DNA of 64,000 nucleotides, from assembly GCF_014192395.1 (NCBI RefSeq), contig NZ_JACHXW010000003.1, positions 415,001 through 479,000 of the forward strand. Direction: 5' to 3'. This DNA comes from Paenibacillus endophyticus. Lineage in GTDB: Bacteria > Bacillota > Bacilli > Paenibacillales > Paenibacillaceae. A program made the position numbers and the translations under genes. Of the stretch, positions 41,601-50,242 are shown one piece after another. Under the pieces are notes generated by a model. The model saw only the letters and a program-made list of their open reading frames with translations. It searched no databases and was not told the DNA's origin. Positions within the stretch are counted from its first letter, which is position 1; each line of letters starts with the position of its first letter.

Positions 41601-44600
41601 GGGTTATTGAGGTTGACGCTCGTTATATTGGATTGCGTAATGTTAAGTCCTCTGAGACCTGCGTTTGCCTTAAGCTGTATGAGAGAAGCTCCGTTCTCTC
41701 CTTGAGCGCCGCCGGTGTATGCAGTAAATATCGCTGTGCCGCCGCCTTGTGTATGATGCTGTACGTCCCATGTTCCTCTGAGTTCAACACCTTCGGGAAC
41801 GATGACAGGACTATTCAGCCTATATCTTCCACCCGGCAAATAGATCGTGCCGCCGCCGTGATTAGCTTTCATATAGTCAAGAGCTTCCTGCAATTTTGCA
41901 GATATATCCACGGTCGGTGCGTTGCCTGTCAGTGAGCGCGGGAAGTCAAGTCTAAGCACTGCGCTTGATGTCGGTCTCGGGTGTACGTCAATATCTGTTT
42001 TCACGTCTTTCGGAATAGGTTCAAATAGGTAATCAACATCATTAACGATTTGTACCGTGGTGGTATTACCGCCACCCTTAACATCAAGTTCGAGGCTATC
42101 GATGTGAGCGTCAAGGTTAGCGCTCTCGATGTTAAGATCGTATCCGGAATTCACCGATTTGAACGTTCCGAAGTTTGTTCCGAGATTTACATGGTTGCCA
42201 GCCTGTTTGAAGTCGCTCTGACTGACTAATGCGTTGCCTCGGCTTAGGAAGTTCAGCGCAAAATTGTCATATTCATCGAATGTACAATCCTCGAATGATA
42301 TGACTCCGCCTCTGGCGTTGCTTACAATCGGACCTTTGAAGTCAACTCCGTTGAATTGAACAGAAGTGTCGAAACGTTCGTTGAAATATACTGCCGTGTC
42401 GCCTCCGAATTCCGAGTTTGAGAGAAGCAAACCGAAACCGTTAACGTTGTCAATATATATACCTGTTTCACTGTCTTCGATTTTCAATCCGTAAAACTGC
42501 GCGTTCGGAGCTTCGTCGCCGCCAGGTTCTCTTCCGATCCACATACCCGTTTTATACCCGGAAATATTCAGTCCAGATACATATTCCCAGTCCGAACGGT
42601 GCATCATGAATCCGGTAGCATTTGCTCTTGTGTACGCTCTGGTGTCCGAAAGAGACGGTGCGCCGTCAAGTCCGGAATTCGCCCAGTATTTCGGGTTCAT
42701 GTCAACGTTCTCGATACGTCCGATGTCTGTGCATGTGTGAATTACGATGCCCTTGTAGAGAGCCGTCATTTTGCTGTTCAAAACATAATGCATTTCGCTC
42801 GGCAGCGAGATGAATCCTCCCCAAGCATTTACGAGAGTGACGTTATCAAGCGTCACGCTGTTTCCAGTTCTTTGATAGAATGTCCACGGATACGGAATTC
42901 CTTTTATGTCCTCGAATTCCCCTGTCTTCTGACCATCTTCGTTTCTCTTTTCAACAGTGGTTGTCGCATTAATATCTTGATTCGGATACCATACCGAAAG
43001 GTTCGTTACACCTGTGCCTTGTTCCATGTCAATGAAACGATCGGATACGTTAGCTACTTTTTTGCCGCCTGTCTGATTTTCTCTCTCGTCAGAGTCAACA
43101 TATGTGTCATAATTGGCGGAATTATGTCCGGCATAGACTGCGAGAATCGTGCCGTCGATTTTACCGTCGTAACCATCCGCATCCGGGTTATCCCATTCGC
43201 CGCGCAGCTGTACGCCTGCCCGCAAATTTAAAACTTGTTTATATTCGTAGTTTGTACTGCCAGTCGTGCTTTGAACGCTTATTGTGCCGGTCGTTTCCGT
43301 ATAGAATGCATAGGTTCCCGCCGGAATGTAGACTACGCCGCCGCCGTCATTATAAGCCGCATCAATCGCCGCCTGGAAAGCTTCTCTGTTGTCGAATTGT
43401 ACGATGCCTTCCACTTCTGCCATCTCTGCTGTTTTCGCGCCGAAAGCGAGTACGTTAAAGTCCGAAATCGCCCAATCTTTCGCATCATTTTCCTGAACGA
43501 TTGCTGCTCTAATATGTTTTGCGTAATCGTATCTATCTGGAACCGTGAGTACAAAGGTTTTCGTCTCCGTTACGGGAGCAGCTACAGGACCTCTTTTTAT
43601 CGTCGCCGTGAGCGTTACCTCACCGCCGCCGTCTGGACGGTTAGTCGGTATTACGCCTGCAGCGGTTATGAGGGTGTTAGCGGATGTCGTCCAAGTAATA
43701 TCCGTCATATTTTCACCCATTGACGGAAGAACTAAGTTCGTCGTCACATTAGCCTCAGTCGCATTCACGCCTTTAATTAAATCCCATGTCAGCTTATTCA
43801 ACATATCGTTTACCGCATCCTCGTCGGTCCCGGTGCCTGTTCCGCGAACCACTATATTAAATGTTTTAACAACTGGTGTTGCCGTTCCTTTGCTTACTGT
43901 CGCCGTGAGGGTTATTGCTGTACTCGCTTCTTGACGGGCTACTGCGCCGGTGTCGCTGTTGATTACCGCGTTGTTGGTAGATGTCCACACAATGTTCGTA
44001 CTCGCTGAACCCGCCTTAGCAAGAGTCAAACCAGTTTCAACCAGATCCTGTCTTGTATTCGTACCCTTGATAGCGTCCCAAGTCAGCGCGTCCGAAACAA
44101 GCTTTACCGCTTCTTCATCTGTTGGGGGAATTTCCGTTATTCGCATGCTCTGTATGATTTCTCCGGATGTACCGATTCGGAAGTGTGCTCCTTGATTCTG
44201 TGCTCCTATTGCGAAATTCGCTCCGTTAAGCATAACCTTTGAAGTCACCCAAGCGTTTCCGCTTCCGCTCGCCGGAATACTCGCTGATCTATACGCTTCA
44301 AACCCAGAGAAATTGCCGGGATATATAGTGTTATACTGTAACGAAATACCGCTCGTTGCGCTCGGTCTCCAGTATGTGACCGCTAATTCGACCTTGTTTG
44401 CTTGCTTAAGTTTAAGGTCATCTACAATCACGTACATAAAGTTGCCAACCTTCACAGCATCTACGCCGCTTTGAGTCACTATATCCACTGCGGTACCGCC
44501 GTCTCCGATGAGGCTGATGCCTATGCCGTTGCCTTGAAGTCCTTCAAACGGTCCAGCCGGATCTCCACCATCGCTTAATCCGCTTCCAATTGTATCGACT

Positions 44601-46906
44601 GCATCAAATGTTTCAGGATCGTTGAAGTCAATAAACACTTCTGCAAGCTCGTTAGTCGTACTGGCTACTGTCAAATTAAAAATTACATTAACAGGTGCTG
44701 CATTGCCTTTGGATATTGTCGCCGTAAGGGTTACGGCTTTTCCTACGTCTGGGTCGCGGGTTACGCTGCCAGTCGCGGTATCGATAATACCTGCCGGTTC
44801 AGCCGACCACACTATTGCTGTATCATTCGCACCCGTTGCCACGAGCGTCAGCTCCGTTCTGACTTCGGATTGAATCGCATTCGAGTTCCTGATCGAGTCC
44901 CAGGTTAGCTTCGTTTTCGCGTCCGCTACTGCCTGATTGTCGTCAAGATGCTCCACTTTAACTCTTGTATGCGTTCCTGCGAAAGGATATTGCGTATTTT
45001 GAGCCGTTCGTGCGAATGTATAATAGGTGCTGCCTGTTGGTTTTGCAAGTGCCGCAGTATAAACACCTGATTGAACAGTCCCCATCGTCCAATCGCCCTC
45101 TGCTGGAGCGTTGCCGGTAGTGTTTATCGCGAACTGCACAGCCTGGCCGTTTGTCGGCGCTGCGGACGATACAGTCACGATTTCGCCTGTTTCAACAGCA
45201 GCGGGTACAGCTTTCGGCGAATCCACGTTATTCTGGAAACGCGGGTTCTTGATATAGATGTCGCCTTGGGGCACAGAAGACCATTGCATTTGCAATCTCA
45301 CTGCCTGCACCGTGTCCAAATGAACGGGATTGAAACCATTCGGAGAATTTGCCGCTGATAATTGCGCATAAACGGTAATCCATTCATTAACTTTTCCATT
45401 TTTGATTTCGTTAACATTAAGATTAAGTCGCGAATTGGTGTCAACATTGTTGCTGCCAGACGCCATAGCGACCCAGTTATTTCCATTCAATTTCAATAGA
45501 TCCGTATGCGTAACATACATATCAAAAACAAAATATTGATTCGCGTATGCTAATAAATCCTGATTGCCGCTGCCATTAATAAAGCGCGCATCCCAAAGCC
45601 GTTCAGCGCCGGCGCCTATTTTCCCAGCGCCCAGCTTAACCGCTTTATTTCCGTCCGGCGCAATAGCGTTGTCCGTCCCCTCTTCTATATTAGGAAAATA
45701 CGTCGCAGCTAGCGCGTTTACCGCCGCCGGCACGGCTTTCACCGTCACAGTAATCGCTTGCGTAGCACTTGCATTCCCCTTGGTTACTGTCGCCGTGAGT
45801 ACTACCGTTTTGTCTTCTTCTCTATTAAATAAGCGATTTACGCTTCCGGCGTTGCTTACCGCCAAGTTGTCCGAAGACCATGCTACGTTAGTTGTTCCAA
45901 TTGATGTCGGAAGAATAAGTTGTGATTTCACATCGTTATTCGAAGTATTGCTGCCTTTAATCGAATCCCAAGTCAGAGACGACGCCGCTTCATTTACCAA
46001 AGTTTGTTCGTTAATAGAGGTTACGGTTATTCTTGTAGATGCGCCGATGAAGTTGTAATTGCTGTCTGCTTTCGCACGCGCGAATACATAGTAGGTGTCT
46101 GCCGAAGGTAATGTGGAAAATTGATGCGAATAAACATTACCGGTTTTGCTTCCATCCGCCCAACCGGACGCAGGAGCGATACCATCTTCGCTTATTGCGA
46201 ATTCCACAGCCTGCCCGCTAGCGGGTGCGTTCGCCGTTACTGTTTTTGTTGCTGCATCAAGTGCGGGAGCCGTTGACGGTGAAGCCGGAACGCCTAACGC
46301 ACTTTTCTGGAAACGCGGGTTTTTTATGAACACGTCAGTGCTAGGGACACTCGTATCCCATTGCAAATGCATGGCCAGTCTAGTTACTTTGTCTAGCCAG
46401 GCGTCATTGAAGTTCCCGGCTACTGCACTTGACGTCGATAACTTCGCATAGACCGTCGCCCATGTGCCCACCGCAGCGTTTGTAACGCCGCTTACATCAA
46501 GCTGGAGACGAGAATCGGCGTTAAACTTATCTGCGGCAGGATTGCTGTCGCTTACGATGACGAGCCAGTTATTTCCTTGCATATTTTTAAAGCTGGCACT
46601 CGGAATATACATCTCAAAAGCGAAATAGCCGTCTTTGTAAGCGGATACATCTTTTAGAGGCGCCACGCTCGGCGTGAAGAGGTTATCCCAAGGGCCACCG
46701 CCCTTTGAGGTTCCCGTGTTTAAGCTCCACGCTTTCTGCCCGTCCGGCGCATCGGCGTAAGTCGCCGTATTGCCATCTGCACCTGCATTTACGGTCAAAA
46801 GAGATACGGCATCTCCCCACGCCGCGCTGACTGACGCTAGCGGAGAAGCCAAAGTAAATAGCATCGACGTCATAAGTAAATAGGCTAATAGCCGTCTTTT
46901 TATCAT
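38663..46906 (-). CDS. Giant S-layer-anchored surface protein with pectate-lyase-like beta-helices
   Basis: A 2747-residue exported protein; the ATG at 46906 has GGAGG 10 bases upstream. A signal peptide (MIKRRLLAYLL...ASVSA) is followed by two related blocks of about 350 residues, each with a sugar-binding-like sandwich (FIKNPRFQ / YIKNPRFQ), an FN3-like segment and an atrophied Ig-like domain (LTWDSIKGSN, LTWDSIRNSN). A third sandwich and two more such Ig-like domains follow (LTWDAIKGTN near 937, LTWDLIKGVN near 1038). Two right-handed beta-helix regions of pectate-lyase-3 type come next (GGGVVYIPAGTY near 1170; GGGTIYLPGGRY near 1690). A CBM9/DOMON-like domain lies at about 2190-2380, then a Gly-Asn repeat linker (about 2530-2562) and three SLH domains at the end. 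It is likely a cell-wall-bound polysaccharide lyase or hydrolase; catalytic residues were not identified. Confidence 0.88.
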   Translation of the reverse strand: MIKRRLLAYLLMTSMLFTLASPLASVSAAWGDAVSLLTVNAGADGNTATYADAPDGQKAWSLNTGTSKGGGPWDNLFTPSVAPLKDVSAYKDGYFAFEMYIPSASFKNMQGNNWLVIVSDSNPAADKFNADSRLQLDVSGVTNAAVGTWATVYAKLSTSSAVAGNFNDAWLDKVTRLAMHLQWDTSVPSTDVFIKNPRFQKSALGVPASPSTAPALDAATKTVTANAPASGQAVEFAISEDGIAPASGWADGSKTGNVYSHQFSTLPSADTYYVFARAKADSNYNFIGASTRITVTSINEQTLVNEAASSLTWDSIKGSNTSNNDVKSQLILPTSIGTTNVAWSSDNLAVSNAGSVNRLFNREEDKTVVLTATVTKGNASATQAITVTVKAVPAAVNALAATYFPNIEEGTDNAIAPDGNKAVKLGAGKIGAGAERLWDARFINGSGNQDLLAYANQYFVFDMYVTHTDLLKLNGNNWVAMASGSNNVDTNSRLNLNVNEIKNGKVNEWITVYAQLSAANSPNGFNPVHLDTVQAVRLQMQWSSVPQGDIYIKNPRFQNNVDSPKAVPAAVETGEIVTVSSAAPTNGQAVQFAINTTGNAPAEGDWTMGTVQSGVYTAALAKPTGSTYYTFARTAQNTQYPFAGTHTRVKVEHLDDNQAVADAKTKLTWDSIRNSNAIQSEVRTELTLVATGANDTAIVWSAEPAGIIDTATGSVTRDPDVGKAVTLTATISKGNAAPVNVIFNLTVASTTNELAEVFIDFNDPETFDAVDTIGSGLSDGGDPAGPFEGLQGNGIGISLIGDGGTAVDIVTQSGVDAVKVGNFMYVIVDDLKLKQANKVELAVTYWRPSATSGISLQYNTIYPGNFSGFEAYRSASIPASGSGNAWVTSKVMLNGANFAIGAQNQGAHFRIGTSGEIIQSMRITEIPPTDEEAVKLVSDALTWDAIKGTNTRQDLVETGLTLAKAGSASTNIVWTSTNNAVINSDTGAVARQEASTAITLTATVSKGTATPVVKTFNIVVRGTGTGTDEDAVNDMLNKLTWDLIKGVNATEANVTTNLVLPSMGENMTDITWTTSANTLITAAGVIPTNRPDGGGEVTLTATIKRGPVAAPVTETKTFVLTVPDRYDYAKHIRAAIVQENDAKDWAISDFNVLAFGAKTAEMAEVEGIVQFDNREAFQAAIDAAYNDGGGVVYIPAGTYAFYTETTGTISVQSTTGSTNYEYKQVLNLRAGVQLRGEWDNPDADGYDGKIDGTILAVYAGHNSANYDTYVDSDERENQTGGKKVANVSDRFIDMEQGTGVTNLSVWYPNQDINATTTVEKRNEDGQKTGEFEDIKGIPYPWTFYQRTGNSVTLDNVTLVNAWGGFISLPSEMHYVLNSKMTALYKGIVIHTCTDIGRIENVDMNPKYWANSGLDGAPSLSDTRAYTRANATGFMMHRSDWEYVSGLNISGYKTGMWIGREPGGDEAPNAQFYGLKIEDSETGIYIDNVNGFGLLLSNSEFGGDTAVYFNERFDTSVQFNGVDFKGPIVSNARGGVISFEDCTFDEYDNFALNFLSRGNALVSQSDFKQAGNHVNLGTNFGTFKSVNSGYDLNIESANLDAHIDSLELDVKGGGNTTTVQIVNDVDYLFEPIPKDVKTDIDVHPRPTSSAVLRLDFPRSLTGNAPTVDISAKLQEALDYMKANHGGGTIYLPGGRYRLNSPVIVPEGVELRGTWDVQHHTQGGGTAIFTAYTGGAQGENGASLIQLKANAGLRGLNITQSNITSVNLNNPDQTLKTPFLVQGQGAGVYAINLTIPIGDKGIDLASYKTDGHYVDYLGGTLLRAGIWVGGGAEGGFIRNMQFNPHYALRLPGGQGYSAPTGDLYGFVQRYMSALKFADVEDQTIFNNFVFGSVYGIHFLKRDLGNGEFAYPGKMTMIGHGSDGTTYALYVEDADEHTKIIAINSELVNTNITTEPNRAYVRMGDTANTAKIHEDAELVLYNSAFWGSPTVAGAIVNNGNVRLQQANFTQLPGNNPGIDVQGGKAHVYTSYFQPTKNGQNNNVYAMLREGGTSIELSNNYYTSGLRNSTPASNPYGIYGSDLIAEPFVFNLTKDGDTQQFTVKYNVGGRASAPGTLTIASPAAYAEDFTPVPFNALAAGESVTVDLPHYVAGLITFEIHLEDGKAYTYTAKLDAAYAEQVSSADAENPAKNAATPAYVMDTKDYVTSGTWDNPQDLSAKSHFAWDDSNLYAYIVVTDDVHFNSQTGGNIWREDNLQLGIDLRNPATDSTMRNELGFTLTNNNEVIVFPWTRPTGVNAPIAPVTDIVAKITRDADSKTTIYDLKIPFNTVHHNAAPELADGRIGLSIMLNESDGSHESDSTRGTYEVESGQLKNSSLFTDLYLISAGNYNEKLEASAEAAVSKAVASGSAADIAMAHNFVTIMADGEVKTDLLNRLEGINQSSEISPTAAEFDLNPSKHQAAAIKLELKGHTLSAIKNGSELLQAGTDYIVNSDQITISAAYLARLQKGTAQLTFEFSAGQPQVLTITVVDTTPGNNGGNNGGNNGGNNGGNTGGNAGGNNGGSTGGNEENQIELKDIAGHWAEAAIRKAVTKGFVVGYKDQSFKPNAAVTRAEFAVMLTRALTVQGDEKQQAFKDEADIASWSKEALEQAVAAGVLSGYSDGTLRPNSGLTRAELAIMIARALKLEDQNDNAATFTDHDKLPEWAKGAIGAVAAKGIMQGKEGGKFDFHAVATRAEVITILLRILEMDEK
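39226..39316 (-). repeat. Gly-Asn coding repeat in the linker before the SLH domains
   Basis: About ten tandem N-N-G-G or N-T-G-G units, encoded by 12-base imperfect repeats, join the enzyme part to the SLH anchor. Linkers of this kind are prone to length change. Confidence 0.8.
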
Positions 46907-47602
46907 TCTCAAATTTCCTCCATATTTAATATTTTTAGTTTCTGAAGATTAGCTTAAAGCTTTCAAAACCTTCTTCACTTACATACCAAACCTCTAGCAT
47001 TGCGTATAAGCGATCTGTATTTTCAAATTTTCTATGATTTATGTAGTGCACAAAAAATAAATCCTTTACTACCCTCAGCTATGCTGCTTTCATCTTGATA
47101 TGAGCCACTCATGGACTCACACATATTCTCGCATTTATGCCCGCCGCCGCATCACCTCTACTCATCCATATGTACAATCTTGTAAAAGCGCATCCGTCCA
47201 CAATCGACTCGATGTTAGCGTTTTCACAAGTTTAAAAAATAACAGGGTTCAAAGAGCGATAAGCGTACGTGCAAATACGTAATCTCACTACTTCTTTTAA
47301 CCTTGTAATAAAATCCCGGAACACAATCTGGATATTGTGGACTAATCTTATCATACGAGTGTTGCAATAAAGTTCCAATGAGGCAGTCTTATCCTTTACG
47401 GGGGCAATATTAATTTAATGAAAAAACAACGTTGTCTCGCTAAACTTTACAGGTAGTTAACACATGAAGAGTACGACGATAAAGATAAGGCATGCTATTT
47501 GTTTCATTCCAATGATTGGCCAAACGAAGCTTGATTTCAATCTTACCTCCAAGAGATTTCAATTCCTCCAATAAACTTCCAAAGCAGATTGGCTCTACCA
47601 AA
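46907..47602. other. Long upstream region of the giant gene, no gene supported
   Basis: About 700 bases of AT-rich DNA precede the giant gene. No convincing promoter, operator or cre site was found by eye. A 75-codon frame (47440-47667, minus) crosses a clear terminator hairpin and was not accepted. A long untranslated leader or an unrecognised small RNA is possible but unsupported. Confidence 0.5.
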
Positions 47603-47633
47603 CAAAAAAAATACCACTTCGAATGAAGTGGTT
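47603..47633 (-). terminator. Rho-independent terminator
   Basis: ACCACTTC, loop GAAT, GAAGTGGT form an 8-bp stem, followed on the minus strand by ATTTTTTTTG. It lies about 75 bases after the HxlR remnant and is probably that gene's original terminator. Confidence 0.85.
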
Positions 47634-47707
47634 TAAGCTCACACACATTGGTTCCGACCGCCTGCACATATGCTCAGCTACAAAATAGAACCGGACTATC
47701 TCGAACG

Positions 47708-47863
47708 CTAGTCCAGTTCTTTTCGCTCATTTTCTGCTTCTCCGAGCTTCTTACGCTCGATATGGGCCGCTCCCCATTGGTGCAAGGCTTCTATAACCGG
47801 AGCCAGGCTCATGCCGTATTCCGTAATGGAGTATTCCACCTTCGGTGGAATTTGCGGGTAAAC
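47708..47863 (-). pseudogene. HxlR-family regulator, C-terminal remnant
   Basis: The minus strand encodes, from about 47863 to a TAG at 47708, an open stretch reading YPQIPPKVEYSITEYGMSL, then APVIEALHQWGAAHIERKK. This is the wing and C-terminal helix of HxlR-type winged-helix regulators (PPKVEYSLTEYG...L...WG). There is no start codon, and the first two thirds of the gene are missing. The break lies directly against the tRNA-Ala terminator. A terminator follows at 47603. It is a truncated relic, most likely left by a deletion or integration event at the tRNA locus. Confidence 0.75.
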
Positions 47864-47868
47864 GACTC

Positions 47869-47898
47869 AAAAAAAAAACGCTTGGAAAACCAAGCGTT
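47869..47898 (-). terminator. Terminator of the tRNA-Ala transcript
   Basis: AACGCTTGG, loop TTTT, CCAAGCGTT followed by eight or more T residues on the minus strand, 15 bases after the tRNA 3' end. Confidence 0.9.
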
Positions 47899-47912
47899 AC
47901 GCGGTTGTTTTA

Positions 47913-47988
<76 letters not shown>

Positions 47989-48037
47989 GTGCTAATTCTA
48001 ATTCCTCAGGTATGCAAATCTTATGGGTCTATAATTA

Positions 48038-48069
48038 GCCAGCTCGCACTCCCAGCTGAGCTAAGGCCC
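48038..48069 (-). pseudogene. 5' half of a second tRNA-Ala-like gene
   Basis: On the minus strand GGGCCTTAGCTCAGCTGGGAG matches the acceptor and D-arm of the intact tRNA-Ala 50 bases downstream (first 20 bases shown as GGGCCTTAGCTCAGCTGGGA). The match stops before the anticodon loop. It lies between the tRNA promoter and the intact gene and is therefore co-transcribed. Confidence 0.75.
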
Positions 48070-48087
48070 TAAATAACGACAAGATTG

Positions 48088-48117
48088 ATCTTAGCATATC
48101 GTGCTAATATCTGTCAA
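48088..48117 (-). promoter_or_regulatory. Promoter of the tRNA-Ala transcript
   Basis: TTGACA (48112-48117) and TAAGAT (48088-48093) on the minus strand are 18 bases apart. The -35 box overlaps the last codons of nrdR. Confidence 0.65.
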
Positions 48118-48596
48118 TCCTTATCTATCATACTGTTGAGGGGGTGCTTGGACAACAGGTTGTTAAGCTCCTTCATGAACATATCGATGTCCTTGAATTG
48201 ACGATAAACGGACGCGAAGCGGACGTATGCTACCTCATCAACCGGATACAGCTCATTCATAACGATAGCTCCTATATCGCTGCTGTCGACCTCGGCATGA
48301 GCCGTCGTGCGCAGCTCCTTCTCTACCTCGGATACGATAACCTCGAGACGCTCAACAGGCACTGGCCGCTTCTCGCAGGCACGGATGAGACCTCGCAAAA
48401 TTTTGTCGCGACTGAACTCTTCACGGCTTCCATCCTTCTTGATCACAATAAGAGGCGTTTCTTCAATCATCTCGAAAGTTGTGAATCGGCGGCTGCACTT
48501 CTCACACTCGCGGCGACGGCGGATTGATTTGTTCTCGTTGGCTGGCCTGGAGTCTAATACTTTCGTTCCGGCATAGTCGCAGTATGGGCATTTCAT
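48114..48596 (-). CDS. nrdR: Transcriptional repressor NrdR
   Basis: A 160-residue regulator of ribonucleotide reductase genes. The N-terminal zinc ribbon has Cys3, Cys6, Cys31 and Cys34 (MKCPYC and CEKC), followed by an ATP-cone domain ([23 protein letters not shown]). The length is typical of the family. The ATG at 48596 is preceded by AAAGGAGG; the longer frame upstream is not conserved. It diverges from a spore-protein gene. In Bacillales nrdR commonly lies near coaE and polA, as here. Confidence 0.97.
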   Translation of the reverse strand: MKCPYCDYAGTKVLDSRPANENKSIRRRRECEKCSRRFTTFEMIEETPLIVIKKDGSREEFSRDKILRGLIRACEKRPVPVERLEVIVSEVEKELRTTAHAEVDSSDIGAIVMNELYPVDEVAYVRFASVYRQFKDIDMFMKELNNLLSKHPLNSMIDKD

Positions 48597-48701
48597 AACG
48601 ATATTGCCTCCTTTCCTATTCGCTGAATGCCTTATAATTCGGCTATTCAAAAAAAATTTTAATTTCCATGTAATTCCTGTAATGAAGTTTCGATTTTTGC
48701 A

Positions 48702-48737
48702 CATAATACTTTTACCAACCGCAAGGAGGTGAACATA
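48702..48737 (+). promoter_or_regulatory. Possible forespore promoter and strong RBS of the SASP gene
   Basis: CATAATA (48702-48708) fits a sigma-G-type -10 element, but the -35 region is not convincing. AAGGAGGTG (48723-48731) is an ideal ribosome-binding site 7-8 bases before the ATG, as usual for highly expressed spore proteins. Confidence 0.4.
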
Positions 48738-48738
48738 C

Positions 48739-48957
48739 ATGAGCGCATCCCGCAGCAGTAACCAATTGGTAGTGCCACAAGCGACAGCTGCCCTTGATCA
48801 AATGAAATATGAAGTTGCTCAAGAGCTAGGCATCGCAATTCCGCAAGACGGATACTACGGCAACATGGCTACAAAAGACGCAGGCTCCATCGGGGGATAC
48901 ATTACCCGCCGCCTAGTGCAAATTGCCGAGCAATCCCTTGCTGGTCAATACAAATAA
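48739..48957 (+). CDS. Alpha/beta-type small acid-soluble spore protein
   Basis: A 72-residue protein with both family signatures: the GPR protease site region ([12 protein letters not shown]) and the C-terminal DNA-binding block ([21 protein letters not shown]). These proteins coat and protect DNA in the dormant spore and are degraded at germination. A strong ribosome-binding site precedes the ATG and a strong terminator follows, so the gene is monocistronic. This is direct evidence that the organism forms endospores. Confidence 0.96.
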   Translation: MSASRSSNQLVVPQATAALDQMKYEVAQELGIAIPQDGYYGNMATKDAGSIGGYITRRLVQIAEQSLAGQYK

Positions 48958-48987
48958 TGATTCATTAAAAGTTGTATGAATAACGGA

Positions 48988-49042
48988 AGCTTTGGCTGGG
49001 CCCGTCCAAGAAGCGACGGGCCACCAAGGCTTCATTGTATTT
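48988..49042 (+). terminator. Terminator of the SASP gene
   Basis: GAAGCTTTGG...GGGCCCGTC pairs with GACGGGCC...CCAAGGCTTC, and ATTGTATTTT follows. The hairpin also lies downstream of the convergent lytic transglycosylase gene. Confidence 0.8.
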
Positions 49043-49067
49043 TCGAATTGGCAACTGCTCGTTTGAC

Positions 49068-49634
49068 TTAAAAGCTAGGATATAACTCCTTATACTTATT
49101 ATAATAATAAATAACCCGCTGTACATAGTGCCTCGTCTCACCGAATGGGATTTCCTTTACCTTTTCAATCGATCCATCCCACACGCCCGTATCCAGCCAT
49201 TTCCGAACATTGCCCGGCCCAGCATTATAGGCAGCAACGGCAGCGACCATATTCTGGTCAAACTGCTGATTCAACGACTTCAAATACCAAGATCCAACCT
49301 CGATGCTGACATCCGCGCGATGCCGAAGCGTATCCTCCGTAACATCCTGAAAGCCAGCCTTTTGCACGACCCATTCTGCCGTATCCGGCATAATTTGCAT
49401 CAAGCCCAAAGCGCCTTTCTTTGAATCCTTGCCTGTCTGGTAATTCGTTTCACTGCGTATAATCGCGGCAACCAAATGTGGTTCAACCTTGTAATTGGAT
49501 GCGCTGGCTCGAATATCATCTTTATATTTCACGGGATACATCACAGTGGCCAGCCAGTCCGATTTCAGAAACATAATCGTCAGCAGCCCCAGCAACAGCA
49601 CCAGAAGAACTCTTTTCTTCAGCAGCACTTTCAT
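49068..49634 (-). CDS. Lytic transglycosylase (Slt type)
   Basis: A 188-residue membrane-anchored or exported protein. An N-terminal hydrophobic helix (VLLVLLLGLLTIMFL) is followed by the SLT domain with catalytic Glu62 in IIRSETNYQ, then GALGLMQIMP and AAYNAGPGNV. It cleaves peptidoglycan glycan strands, forming anhydro-muramyl ends. The start at 49634 overlaps the coaE stop codon (ATGA), indicating translational coupling. Homologues next to coaE are common in Bacillales, where some act in spore cortex or cell-wall turnover. Confidence 0.93.
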   Translation of the reverse strand: MKVLLKKRVLLVLLLGLLTIMFLKSDWLATVMYPVKYKDDIRASASNYKVEPHLVAAIIRSETNYQTGKDSKKGALGLMQIMPDTAEWVVQKAGFQDVTEDTLRHRADVSIEVGSWYLKSLNQQFDQNMVAAVAAYNAGPGNVRKWLDTGVWDGSIEKVKEIPFGETRHYVQRVIYYYNKYKELYPSF

Positions 49635-50227
49635 AACAAGCACTGACTTTCCCAGAATGCATCCAGCTGGCGTTTCGTATCCTCTAGCGATCCGCTGTTG
49701 TCGATGACAAAGTCAGCCAGCGCACGCTTCCGTTCAATATCCATCTGCAGCGCGATCCGGCGAATGGCTTCTTCTTCCGTAACTTGATTCCGCGCCATTA
49801 ATCGAACCTTCTGCAGCTCTGCAGGCACGTAAACGACCATAATGCCGTCATACAGCTCTTCCTGCTTGGTTTCATACAGCAGCGGCACGTCAGCTACGAT
49901 CAGCCGGTTTGGGAATTGTTCCGCGAAGGTATGTATAGTCGCCTGCATGCTTGCACGGATGGCCGGGTGAGTAATGGCTTCGAGCTTCATCAGCATGCTT
50001 TTATCCTGAAAAACGATAGCTCCAAGCTCCTTGCGGTTAAGAGAGCCATCGCTTTCAAGCACAGCTTGTCCAAACGTAGAGGCGATTGCCTCCAGTGCCG
50101 GCTGGCCCGGAAGCACGACCTCCCTTGCGACTTGATCGGCATCGACCAGCAGCGCACCGCGTTCCACCAGCATGTTGGCGATAGTGCTCTTACCGCTGGC
50201 AATACCGCCGGTTAATCCGATTCTCAT
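49631..50227 (-). CDS. coaE: Dephospho-CoA kinase
   Basis: A 198-residue kinase catalysing the last step of coenzyme A synthesis, ATP plus dephospho-CoA. The P-loop is GGIASGKST (residues about 6-14), followed by DADQVAREV (the conserved D-A-D) and ADVPLLYE (the lid/substrate motif). MRIGLTGG at 50227 is the preferred start, with GAGGTG six bases upstream. It is flanked by ytaF upstream and the lytic transglycosylase downstream in one operon. Confidence 0.97.
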   Translation of the reverse strand: MRIGLTGGIASGKSTIANMLVERGALLVDADQVAREVVLPGQPALEAIASTFGQAVLESDGSLNRKELGAIVFQDKSMLMKLEAITHPAIRASMQATIHTFAEQFPNRLIVADVPLLYETKQEELYDGIMVVYVPAELQKVRLMARNQVTEEEAIRRIALQMDIERKRALADFVIDNSGSLEDTKRQLDAFWESQCLL

Positions 50228-50242
50228 CCATTTCACCTCTAA

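Noticed and set aside
43000..45000. Long plus-strand frames opposite the giant gene as possible overlapping genes
   Set aside because: They arise from the codon bias of the repetitive minus-strand gene, with no ribosome-binding sites or recognisable domains.
47440..47667. 75-codon open frame on the minus strand
   Set aside because: It crosses a clear rho-independent terminator (47603-47633), has no ribosome-binding site or recognised domain, and its first part overlaps the tail of the HxlR remnant region.
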